Positions 1 to 7,758 of a stretch of DNA of 64,000 bases are shown here, piece after piece; the stretch's first letter is position 1; each line of letters begins with the position of its first letter. The notes under the pieces were generated by a model. That model worked only from the letters and a program-made list of their open reading frames with translations, did no database searches and was not told the DNA's origin. The DNA lies in assembly GCA_002292285.1 (NCBI GenBank), contig DBBP01000008.1, positions 310,001 to 374,000 on the forward strand, written 5' to 3'. Source of the stretch: Proteobacteria bacterium UBA981 (GTDB taxonomy: Bacteria; Pseudomonadota; Gammaproteobacteria; Ga0077536). Made by a program: the position numbers and the translations under genes.

Positions 1-386
1 ATATTCGCGCGCATCGTTGTCCGTGTGCGCCCCAGCAGGGCGTCGAAATGTACCGCCCCTAGCGCGGCGCGGTTAGCGTAAAGTGCCTCCAGCCACCCAC
101 ACAGGGCGTTGTCATCACGGGCCTCGGCGAGTTGGCGTGCAGCACTGGCCACCTCTTCCGGTACAGGTTTGGTAATTACTGATTCCGCAATATCGTCGAT
201 TAGCAGGTTAAGGTCGTCGCCATTAGCTTGACGATGCCCGCTGGCAAGCGCGAGCTGCCGACTCAGTTTTTGTAATACCACCGCAGCCATGAAGGCCTGT
301 GTCTTCGGATATTCGGAGTCAACCGCAGGGCCAATCTCCTGTTTGAGCGTCTTAGCGATGCGGTCGAGTAACTCGGCCTCGGTCAT
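1..386 (-). CDS. Unrecognised protein, partial at window edge
   Basis: This reading frame starts with ATG at 384-386 and stays open to the left edge, so the C-terminus is missing. The visible N-terminal 128 residues begin MTEAELLDRIAKTLKQEIG and look like a soluble, mostly helical, acidic protein with no signal peptide or membrane segment. Its ATG overlaps the TGA of the upstream acyl-CoA ligase gene (ATGA), which indicates translational coupling and one operon. I do not recognise the family. Small helical proteins of this kind sit beside acyl-CoA ligase and acyl-CoA dehydrogenase or phosphotransferase genes in catabolic operons, so a link to CoA-ester metabolism is a guess from context only. 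Confidence 0.7.
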   Translation of the reverse strand, partial: MTEAELLDRIAKTLKQEIGPAVDSEYPKTQAFMAAVVLQKLSRQLALASGHRQANGDDLNLLIDDIAESVITKPVPEEVASAARQLAEARDDNALCGWLEALYANRAALGAVHFDALLGRTRTTMRAN

Positions 387-2068
387 GCGTTTACTCCGTG
401 GGTCGTTGTGACGCTCATGGGTTGCAACTGGCTGGCCCATTCACGCAACATGAATTTTTGAATTTTTCCGCTTGGTGTGCGCGGGAAGTCGTCGATGAGT
501 TCGAGCCGCTCAGGCAGGTACTGCTTAATCAAACCATTCTCCGACAGGTAATCAATCATTGCGTCGAAATCGAGTTCACCGTGCGGCTTGAGCGAAATAT
601 AGGCACAGCCTCGTTCGCCAAGTCGAGGGTCCGGCATCGCGACAATCGCCGCGTCCTGTACCGCCGGATGGCGATACAGTAATTCCTCAACTTCGACAAT
701 CGGAATATTTTCCCCACCCCGAATAATAATGTCTTTCGACCGCCCGGTGATACGGATATACCCATCCTCATCCATGCGCGCGTTGTCTCCGGTGTCGAGC
801 CAGAAATCAGCATCAACCGGGTACGCCTGCGGGCGTTTCAAATAGCCAACGAAGGTCGTCGCGCAGCGTGACTGCAGCCGCCCTTCTGTACCGGCAGCAA
901 CCAGCGCATCATGGTCGTCGACCACCCGCACTTCCTGATGCGGTAACGCCCGGCCGTCCGTCTCGACGACTTTGTCAGTCGGATCTCCGGGGTAAGTGGC
1001 CGTAGTAATGCCCATCTCGGTCATGCCCCAGGCACTCATTACGTACATATTTGGATGCCGTTGTTGAGACTCCTGAATCAAAACGCGCGGAATCGGCGCG
1101 CCGGAACACAGGAACAAACGCAGGCAGGTCATGTCATGGTCTGCGACGCCGGGATTCTGCACTAGATCGATTAGAAACGGTGTGGAACCAAGTGTAATCG
1201 TACAGCGCTGTTCAGCGATCAACTGTGCGGCAAGAAGCGGCTCCCAAACGTCCTGCAAGACGCATTTGCAATGCTTGAACAGGGACAAAACGGTGGCGTA
1301 CATGAAGCCAGTTTGGTGGGCCAATGGCGACCCCATAAAAATGCTATCGCCATCGGCGAACCCGAACAATTCACTCGCCAATTGTGCTTTACAGAGCAAG
1401 GTATTGGCGGTGTGCATCACGCCTTTGGGCTCACCCGTCGTACCCGAGGTGTAAATGACTTCGGTAACATCGTCCGCGCTCGGACGCCGTTCCCGAAACA
1501 ATGCTGCGGAATCGGTGCGTTCTTCCCAGGCTTGCTCGAGCAAACATTTTTCGAACGATGTCTCGGCCTGTTCACCACCCACCACAAGCACGTATTCCAG
1601 ATGGGTGAGCTTGTCTTGCAGGGTCGCCGCCATTGCCGGGTAGTCGTGTGAGCGAAATTCCTTCGGCACTATTAATAACCGAGCTTCTGCAAGACCGAGC
1701 ATGAATTCAAGTTCGCGTTCGCGAAAAATTGGCATCAACGGATTGATCACCGCGCCGATCCGGACCAGCGCCGCATAGACCGCCGCATAATGCCACCAGT
1801 TGGGTAACTGCACGGCCACCACATCGCCGGGCTTGATGCCCATTGCTGCGAGCCCGCAAGCGATGCGAACCGACGCCTGCTGTAACTCGGCATAAGTCAT
1901 ATGCGTGCTGCGGCCCGTCATCGAGTTGTTATCGACGATAGCGAGCGCGTCGGGCCGAGCTGCCGCTGCTTCGTCCAGGTAGTCGCTGACCAAACGCCCT
2001 GCCCACAAACCCTCTCGGCTCATGGCATCACGGCGCTCGGCACTTAGCAGCGGGGAAAAATCAGTCAT
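383..2068 (-). CDS. Acyl-CoA ligase (AMP-dependent synthetase family, cyclohexanecarboxylate-CoA ligase-like)
   Basis: A 561-residue member of the ANL superfamily, which activates a carboxylic acid with ATP to an acyl-adenylate and then the CoA thioester in the cytoplasm. The P-loop-like motif YTSGTTGEPKG lies at about residues 206-216, the WGMTE adenylate-binding motif near 345, the DTGD and GRSKDII hinge motifs at about 425-450, and the C-terminal catalytic lysine motif TPSGKIQK near 530. Length is normal for the family. The sequence resembles AliA/CaiC-type ligases for alicyclic or carnitine-like acids more than long-chain FadD, but the substrate cannot be read from the sequence. It lies 32 bp after the DUF7064-like gene and overlaps the next gene by 4 bp. 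Confidence 0.9.
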   Translation of the reverse strand: MTDFSPLLSAERRDAMSREGLWAGRLVSDYLDEAAAARPDALAIVDNNSMTGRSTHMTYAELQQASVRIACGLAAMGIKPGDVVAVQLPNWWHYAAVYAALVRIGAVINPLMPIFRERELEFMLGLAEARLLIVPKEFRSHDYPAMAATLQDKLTHLEYVLVVGGEQAETSFEKCLLEQAWEERTDSAALFRERRPSADDVTEVIYTSGTTGEPKGVMHTANTLLCKAQLASELFGFADGDSIFMGSPLAHQTGFMYATVLSLFKHCKCVLQDVWEPLLAAQLIAEQRCTITLGSTPFLIDLVQNPGVADHDMTCLRLFLCSGAPIPRVLIQESQQRHPNMYVMSAWGMTEMGITTATYPGDPTDKVVETDGRALPHQEVRVVDDHDALVAAGTEGRLQSRCATTFVGYLKRPQAYPVDADFWLDTGDNARMDEDGYIRITGRSKDIIIRGGENIPIVEVEELLYRHPAVQDAAIVAMPDPRLGERGCAYISLKPHGELDFDAMIDYLSENGLIKQYLPERLELIDDFPRTPSGKIQKFMLREWASQLQPMSVTTTHGVNA

Positions 2069-2100
2069 CTGTCAGCGCGCTCCTCGGTATCGGTTGGTTG

Positions 2101-3039
2101 TTAACGTTGTGCCTCGCGGCGCCTGCGGGCCCAGCGGTGCACCGGCCACATGTCCTGGTCTTCACCCCAGGCGTCGCGGCCATCGAGGTCCCAATGGATC
2201 AGGCTATTGATGTCGATAAACGTATGGCGGTTGATGATGAGGCGGCTGGCAACTGTGCCAACAGCTTTCATTTCCCGGCCTTTGGCGTCGTGTGCAGTCA
2301 ATGTGATTCGAGTCACCCAACCGTGTTCCGGATCGCGCTCAAGCCGACGCTCTCCACCGGATAGGCTGGCAATCTCACCGTCGCGCATGAGAAATCCGTA
2401 CGCGACTAAATCGCCCTCGTCGCGGGTGTTCGTCACTGCCAGAAAACTATTGCCCGCATCAGCGGCCCCCGTTACATAGGCGGCCTGGCGCGGGCGGTCT
2501 TCAGGGCGCCGCCCCCAGGTGCGGTCACGCATGCCAATGCAATCGATGGCGATGTCCTCGCCGTGCAGCTGCAATGTCCCGGTAACGCGGCCAAATTGAT
2601 CGAAATGATGCGCACTGCCAAAAGTCGACCCGACGGCGGTGAGCGGTTCAGGCGGCATCACGCCCGCAAACTGCAGGTCGGCCGAAAATCGCCCTTCATC
2701 GTGGTAGCCAAGCGCATAACGCTGGCAAGGCTCAAGAACCCGAATAGAGACGCCGTTTGGCAAAGTGCAGTCGGTCAGATCTAAATCGTCGGGTAGTTCC
2801 TGCGCAGAGTAGTTGGCTGAATAGAGGGCCTCCCACGGCAGGTGCGCACTGGCGTCCCACACCCAGGCGCCGCCAGCGACGGTACCAATATTGGGACGCA
2901 CCATCGTGTAAAACCAGCCTCCCAGCGCCCGCTCAGGATTGTGGAAAGAAAACCAGGCCGTTTCGGTTGCCCACCAATCGTCGTCCATTTGCGCGCTGTG
3001 TAGATGATCATCAGCTGCCGTGAAGCTGCGTTCACTCAT
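2101..3039 (-). CDS. DUF7064/DUF7065-like protein (lipocalin-type fold inferred)
   Basis: A 312-residue soluble protein without a signal peptide. The start is well supported by AAGGAGATAACT just upstream of the ATG. Tryptophan-rich strands (DDWWATETAWFSF near the N-terminus, GMRDRTWGRRPED near residue 170) resemble the DUF7064/7065 proteins, which are related to the AttH/CrtC lipocalin-like fold. Such proteins have no settled biochemistry but recur beside acyl-CoA ligases, lactonases and P450 or steroid-type catabolic genes. Here it is followed at 32 bp by an acyl-CoA ligase, so both are probably co-transcribed. A role in handling a hydrophobic substrate is inference from fold and neighbours. 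The family assignment is from memory of the motif pattern and was not searched. Confidence 0.65.
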   Translation of the reverse strand: MSERSFTAADDHLHSAQMDDDWWATETAWFSFHNPERALGGWFYTMVRPNIGTVAGGAWVWDASAHLPWEALYSANYSAQELPDDLDLTDCTLPNGVSIRVLEPCQRYALGYHDEGRFSADLQFAGVMPPEPLTAVGSTFGSAHHFDQFGRVTGTLQLHGEDIAIDCIGMRDRTWGRRPEDRPRQAAYVTGAADAGNSFLAVTNTRDEGDLVAYGFLMRDGEIASLSGGERRLERDPEHGWVTRITLTAHDAKGREMKAVGTVASRLIINRHTFIDINSLIHWDLDGRDAWGEDQDMWPVHRWARRRREAQR

Positions 3040-3260
3040 AGTTATCTCCTTGTCGCGGTGCTCTCAAGAATGGCACCGGACCGCGCAGCCGGCAAAGCTG
3101 CAGGGTCGTTGATTGTTGTTCGCCAGCCGCGCGTGAAAGCTCACACCATGCCCAGAATATTGGCTTGCTCGCGCCATCCGCTAGCTGGCTACCCAATCGG
3201 TTTCTTTTTGACTCGATTTATGCGCGGCAGGCCTTCCGCATTTCGGGGCAACGCACCCGG

Positions 3261-4208
3261 CTAACGCTGATGTATCAGTGGCATCCCCGGAATCGGGCTC
3301 TTAACGTGAACCACGTAGTCTGTTGCGACGCTCCCGATATATAAATCGTCCATGTCCTTGCCGCCCCAACTCACGTTCGTCGGGTTACGCATCAGTTCAC
3401 CGGTCGGATCGGACAGCATGGTAACGACTTCTCCATTCGGACGAATCGCAATAATTTTGTTCGCCAGCACCAGGGTCACCCACAAGTTACCTTCGCAATC
3501 GAATCCACAACCGTCGGTAAGGCCAATCTGCGAGCGCATTTCCAACGACAGTGGACGTTGGTCCTGGACTTCTCCGCTGGTGAATCCCAATTTTGGACCG
3601 TAACGCTCAGACGCACCGAGCGAGCCGTCCGCGGCGATGGGATAGCGCAGCACATCACACGCCGTGGTTTCGCATACGTATAAGTATTGCTCGTCGAAAT
3701 CGAGGGCCAACCCATTCGCGAGTTTTAAATCTTCGGCGACCACATGGACGCTGCCGTCCGGGTCGTAACGAAACACGAGACCATCGTCGAGCCCCTCAAA
3801 AGCGGCTTCGACAGGTCCCCAGGTCGAGTGTGAACACCAGATGCGACCGGCGCGGTCGACGATCGGGTAGTTGGACCCGTACAAATGCCGACCATCAATT
3901 TCGGCACATAGAATTTCGACTTCGCCGGAGTCGGGGTCAAGGCGCTGCAGAGGTCCCGAACCGTCTTCCGGCCCTCCAAAATTTGCAATCAGAATGCGCC
4001 CGTGAGCATCCATATTAATGCCATTCGGCGCACCACCGGCACGACCGGTCCGGGCTAGGCTGCCGTCCGCTTTTATCCGCGCGCACGCGCTCGCCTGGTC
4101 GGACAACCAAACGTCGCCGTTACGGCTCACAACGACATCTTCAGGTCGTGATACGCCCACGCCGACAGCTCGACAAGCGTTGATTTCGATTTGCTTTAAT
4201 GCGCTCAA
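3261..4208 (-). CDS. SMP-30/gluconolactonase-type beta-propeller hydrolase
   Basis: A six-bladed beta-propeller of the SMP-30/gluconolactonase/LRE family, enzymes that open lactone rings using a bound divalent metal. Visible family features are the early SRPEDVVVSRNGDVWLSD strand, the GAPNGINMDAHGRI blade, the LANGLALDFDEQYLYVCET motif whose Asn and Asp help bind metal, and the late TDGCGFDCEGNLWVT motif. I chose the TTG at 4206-4208 because GGGGAGA sits about five bases upstream. An in-frame ATG at 4260-4262 would add 18 unlikely-looking residues and has no ribosome site. It is probably soluble and cytoplasmic, since no signal peptide is seen. A lactonase step in the same catabolic operon as the CoA ligase is plausible; the lactone is unknown. 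Confidence 0.85.
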   Translation of the reverse strand: MSALKQIEINACRAVGVGVSRPEDVVVSRNGDVWLSDQASACARIKADGSLARTGRAGGAPNGINMDAHGRILIANFGGPEDGSGPLQRLDPDSGEVEILCAEIDGRHLYGSNYPIVDRAGRIWCSHSTWGPVEAAFEGLDDGLVFRYDPDGSVHVVAEDLKLANGLALDFDEQYLYVCETTACDVLRYPIAADGSLGASERYGPKLGFTSGEVQDQRPLSLEMRSQIGLTDGCGFDCEGNLWVTLVLANKIIAIRPNGEVVTMLSDPTGELMRNPTNVSWGGKDMDDLYIGSVATDYVVHVKSPIPGMPLIHQR

Positions 4209-4298
4209 GGTCTCTCCCCAAAGGCGTGCGCCTGCACTAATGTTACCGCAGTGCACGCGCATTCGGGGCCGTGCCGGACGGCCCCGGCAGAACGCCGA

Positions 4299-5621
4299 TT
4301 AAGTTGCCACAGCGTTGTCTAGAGCGTAGTTCTCCACAGGGTCGACGAAGCCTTTCAAAACGCGCGGTGCCTGGGTTCGGCATGCATCGCCAAGCGCAGT
4401 CGCTTGCAGCGGGTGAAACGTCTCCGCAGCAAGAAGGATTTCGCCACTGCGCGCGTTTTCGCATAACCGGGAAGCGAGGTTCACAGCCTGCCCGACCGCC
4501 GCATATTCGAGCCGTCCGGCGCTGCCGATAATGCCAACGGTCACAACGCCGCTGGCCACACCGATGCCGACACCAACACCCTCGCCGCTACCGGCATGCT
4601 GCTGAACGACGGGGCCAGCGAGCGTCATGATGCGTTGCGCGAGTTCCAGGGCACGTCCCTGATGGTTGCTCACCGGGAGCGGCGCGCCGAGCAGAATCAG
4701 CACGCCGTCCCCGGCGTAGTCTTTTATGGTGCCGCCAAACTCCGTTACAGCCACACCGACTGCGTCATAATATTCACGTAGCAGCGCAATCACTTCAGCC
4801 GAGTCGTGTGCGCCTGCGAAGGCGGTAAAACCACGTACGTCGACACTGATTATCGACAGTTCACAACGTTGTTCACGCATCGCTGCGCGCAAGCCGTCAC
4901 GGTGCACCATGCTCGCCACTTGCGGAGATAAAAAGCGCTGCATGAACTGGCCCTGTTGCCCCTTCATCTGCGCATGGCGCATGGCCCCACCAAGCAACAG
5001 CACAATGCCGAGCACTGTGGTAACTGGCGCCAGGCTTGGTGGTAGCACCAAGCCTGAGGCAATCGTTGGAATCGCAACTAAAAAGCCGCTGAGGCGGACC
5101 CGTTCTGCGGGTTCGGGATCGCGATTCAGACATAACACAATCGACAACATCCACAACAGCATGGCGAGCGACAGCGGCGCCCAGAACAAGTGCACGACCT
5201 GTTGCGACCATATAGCAGCCGTATCCAGCCCGTTGTAAAAATCGCGCAAGCGCAATTCGGGAAAGCGGAAACTGTTGATTCCGTATATCACCGCCAGAAT
5301 TTGAGCGACACGCAGTGCCCGATCGCCGAAACGAGTCTTCAGGGTGCCGGCAGGAATTGTGCGACGCACCCGCTGCACCCATTCGAATATGGCGCAAAAG
5401 CCGACCACCTCGGGCAACACCAAAAATCCTGCCCACCATGGCAGCGGTCCCGAAGACCATAACGACAACGCATACTGATTCAAAAACACCGCGAATCCGC
5501 CCATCGCCAGTGCCAGAGCCAGTGCCCGGCTGGTGCCAGACTCCGCGTCAGCGCGCATGAACACCCAAGCCACACCGAACAACATCAGGCCGGTCAGATA
5601 CTGGCTATCAGGAATATTCAT
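4299..5621 (-). CDS. Membrane-anchored class III adenylate/guanylate cyclase
   Basis: A 440-residue protein with about six hydrophobic segments in residues 8-215 followed by a class III nucleotide cyclase catalytic domain at about 253-435. The two metal-binding aspartates are D261 (ISVDVRGFTAF) and D305 (YAGDGVLIL), and the transition-state Asn/Arg pair is in NLASRL (N381, R385). The usual substrate-base aspartate in the preceding motif is replaced: the sequence reads AAVGQAVNLAS. In the GGTIKDYAGDG stretch the Lys and Asp are in swapped order compared with the common GGTxDKFxGDG; this variant is also known in other bacterial cyclases. The product is likely cAMP, but cGMP is not excluded. A membrane sensor domain suggests regulation by an envelope or membrane signal. 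Confidence 0.88.
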   Translation of the reverse strand: MNIPDSQYLTGLMLFGVAWVFMRADAESGTSRALALALAMGGFAVFLNQYALSLWSSGPLPWWAGFLVLPEVVGFCAIFEWVQRVRRTIPAGTLKTRFGDRALRVAQILAVIYGINSFRFPELRLRDFYNGLDTAAIWSQQVVHLFWAPLSLAMLLWMLSIVLCLNRDPEPAERVRLSGFLVAIPTIASGLVLPPSLAPVTTVLGIVLLLGGAMRHAQMKGQQGQFMQRFLSPQVASMVHRDGLRAAMREQRCELSIISVDVRGFTAFAGAHDSAEVIALLREYYDAVGVAVTEFGGTIKDYAGDGVLILLGAPLPVSNHQGRALELAQRIMTLAGPVVQQHAGSGEGVGVGIGVASGVVTVGIIGSAGRLEYAAVGQAVNLASRLCENARSGEILLAAETFHPLQATALGDACRTQAPRVLKGFVDPVENYALDNAVAT

Positions 5622-5807
5622 CTGCTTAGTCGGTTCTCCATTAAAGGGGACGGCGCAAAATCTTCGACTGGCCGGTGCGGTATCCCAAAGGTACGGACTA
5701 TTCGCCGCTTATCCCGCAAAGGTCCATGCTTGATACATCGGGTCGCGGGCTTCGGAATGCCCCACAACAGCTATTGACCCGAATTGATTGCAGCGGGAGG
5801 TATCGGA

Positions 5808-6050
5808 ATGTCGATTGAAGTTTTACGCGCATTACTCGGCTGGTGCACACTGATCAATTTCGCGGTACTGCTGGTTTGGTTTCTCGCGTTCTTGACCTGC
5901 AGCAAGCAAATCCTCGCCCTGCACCGCCATTGGGTCGATATCGATGAGAGCACCATGAAGATGGTGAATTACGGCCTCATGGGCTTGTTCAAATTGCTCA
6001 TCCTGATGTTTAACCTGGGACCTTACCTTGCGCTGCGGCTAGCCGGCTAA
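5808..6050 (+). CDS. DUF6868 family small membrane protein
   Basis: An 80-residue protein with two hydrophobic helices (about residues 8-30 and 52-76) separated by a short hydrophilic loop with HRHWVDIDESTMKMVNYG. It matches the DUF6868 pattern: MSIEVLRALLGW at the start, a central HxxW...Y.G motif, and a NLGPYLALRLAG end. The ATG at 5808 is preceded by GGGAGG at a good distance; a TTG at 5784 would add eight residues and is less likely. It is expected in the inner membrane. Function is unknown for the family. It stands alone, divergent from the cyclase gene. Confidence 0.85.
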   Translation: MSIEVLRALLGWCTLINFAVLLVWFLAFLTCSKQILALHRHWVDIDESTMKMVNYGLMGLFKLLILMFNLGPYLALRLAG

Positions 6051-6108
6051 GACACGATTCGCGCCGCTTGCATTCGGCACCACACTTCACCCAGCCGAGC
6101 TACGCCAC

Positions 6109-6567
6109 TCAGGGGGTATCCTGCGGTGGTTTGATACCCCGTTCGGCGAACACTTCGCGCGCCGCCGTAATGCCATTCAGACTCGCCGGGAAGCCCGCAT
6201 AGACCGCCATTTGCATAATCACCTCGATGATTTCCCCAGGCTCGCAGCCGGCGTTCAATGCGCCTTTGATATGTGCTTTCAACTGCGGCTGCGCATGGCC
6301 CATCGCCGTCAGGGCCGCGACAGTCGCCAACTCACGAGAGCGTAGATCGAGCTGCGGTCGCGACACCACGTCGCCGTAGGCAAAGTTGGTGATCCAATCC
6401 CCAAGCTCCGGTGCAAATTCGTTCAACTTTGCCAGCACCAGTGCGCTATCTCCTCCAACAATGATATCCAGGGTCGCCTTACCACGGGCGTGGTTATCGG
6501 CGGCCTGGACCGCGCTAAAGGTCACCAGGGCTGTCACTACCAGCACTGGTCGTAAGCATTTCAACAT
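6109..6567 (-). CDS. Carboxymuconolactone decarboxylase-family protein with signal peptide
   Basis: A 152-residue protein with an N-terminal signal peptide (MLKCLRPVLVVTALVTFSAVQAA, probable cleavage after about residue 23) and a CMD/AhpD-type helical domain. Typical CMD features are DLRSRELATVAALTAMG at about 80-97, the Q-L-KAHIKGALNAGCEPGEIIEVIMQ block at about 103-127, and the YAGFPA motif. Only one cysteine is in the region where AhpD peroxidases carry a CxxC, so a redox role is doubtful. Enzymes of this family decarboxylate gamma-carboxymuconolactone or act as thiol peroxidases; export to the periplasm argues against the first. The start at 6567 is supported by GGGGAGAGAAAG. Function is unresolved. 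Confidence 0.82.
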   Translation of the reverse strand: MLKCLRPVLVVTALVTFSAVQAADNHARGKATLDIIVGGDSALVLAKLNEFAPELGDWITNFAYGDVVSRPQLDLRSRELATVAALTAMGHAQPQLKAHIKGALNAGCEPGEIIEVIMQMAVYAGFPASLNGITAAREVFAERGIKPPQDTP

Positions 6568-6993
6568 CTTTCTCTCCCCATGAATGTCTGCGCCAGCTAG
6601 TGTCAACATCTTTGCCTGACCACCGGCATCAGCGTTTGTTAACGTGAGAGTAAATGATTCACGAGCGCCCGGCACTCTGTTTGGGCGACATAACGCTGGC
6701 CACCCGCAACACCAAAGGGTGCTTGCGGTAACTGACGCGACGCTTGCGTAGTCGTGTACTACAACAACGCAAACAGGGCTTCCGGAAAACGTTAAGCCTG
6801 CACCGCGGCGATGTGGCGCGTGCTGTCTGCCACGCCGGCAGGGCGACTACAGGCGGGCATTCCAAATCTGAGCGTTATCAACGCTGTGTTCGATGAACAC
6901 CCCACAGGCTCGCAATCTCCTTCCGGTGAAAAGAGTTCGCTAGACTGCGTTATAGCGGCTGCGAAGTGTGGTCGCGTCCTGCGGAGAGCGCAA
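6568..6993. other. Divergent intergenic region, 426 bp
   Basis: This stretch separates the minus-strand CMD-family gene from the plus-strand DUF427 gene and must hold both promoters. No tRNA-like cloverleaf, clear repeat or strong intrinsic terminator was seen. Open frames across it, including an N-terminal extension of the DUF427 gene, lack a convincing start and composition. Confidence 0.4.
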
Positions 6994-7731
6994 ATGTACA
7001 ACTTTCCATTATTTAGTCTGCTGCCGAGTCCGCGCTGGGTGCGTGCGTTTGTGTCTGGGCAGGTGATCGCGAACAGCCGCAGCATGGTGTTGTTTTTTCA
7101 GCGTCCTTATCCCAATTACCTGTTCCCGAAGAAAGATGTCGACATGCGGGTTCTGCGCAAAAGCACGCACACGGAATATCTTGATGGCCGTGGCACGACC
7201 GAATTCTGGAATCTGGAAACCGCAGCGGCAACTATCGACAACGCTGCTTTCTCATACCCGGATTGCGGCGCAGGCGATTACATCGGTTTTAAGTGGGATG
7301 CCATCGATCGCTGGCTTGAAGAAGAGGAGGAAATTTTCGTGCACGCGCGCAACCCTTATCACCGCGTTGATGCAGTTCCGAGTTCGCGCGAGATTGCGGT
7401 CGCCCTAGATGGTATTGAATTGGCCCATAGTTGCGCACCCGTGTTGTTGTTCGAAAGCGGACTTCCGACCCGCCACTACCTGCCGCAGGCAGACGTCAAT
7501 ATGACGATGCTGGAGAAAACCGCAACGATTACACAGTGTCCCTACAAAGGCATCGCGCACACGTACGGTGTACGCGTTAACGGTGTTTTCTACCCGGACT
7601 ACGCGTGGGCCTATGCGCATCCGATCGCCGAGTGCGCCGCAGTCAAGGACATGATTTGCTTTTATGACGAGGTCGTTGACACCTGCGAAGATGGCGTAGC
7701 GCAGCCACGACCGGTGACGCACTTCAAGTAG
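6994..7731 (+). CDS. Double DUF427 domain protein
   Basis: A 245-residue soluble protein with two DUF427 domains in tandem, at about residues 48-125 and 140-235. Each repeat has the family pattern: a strand ending in a Thr-rich turn (VLRKSTHTEYLDG; MLEKTATITQCPYKG), then a Trp or Tyr strand and an Asp-Tyr-Trp-Tyr-Pro-like stretch (DYAWAYAHPI in the second). The start at 6994 is set by GGAGAG just upstream; the longer open frame from 6811 is rejected because its extra sequence is low quality. DUF427 proteins have no agreed function, but they often accompany flavin and CoA-linked catabolic genes. The gene converges on the dimethylformamidase-like gene. Confidence 0.85.
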   Translation: MYNFPLFSLLPSPRWVRAFVSGQVIANSRSMVLFFQRPYPNYLFPKKDVDMRVLRKSTHTEYLDGRGTTEFWNLETAAATIDNAAFSYPDCGAGDYIGFKWDAIDRWLEEEEEIFVHARNPYHRVDAVPSSREIAVALDGIELAHSCAPVLLFESGLPTRHYLPQADVNMTMLEKTATITQCPYKGIAHTYGVRVNGVFYPDYAWAYAHPIAECAAVKDMICFYDEVVDTCEDGVAQPRPVTHFK

Positions 7732-7758
7732 CTGCCGCGACGCCAATAGGTGTCCTTG

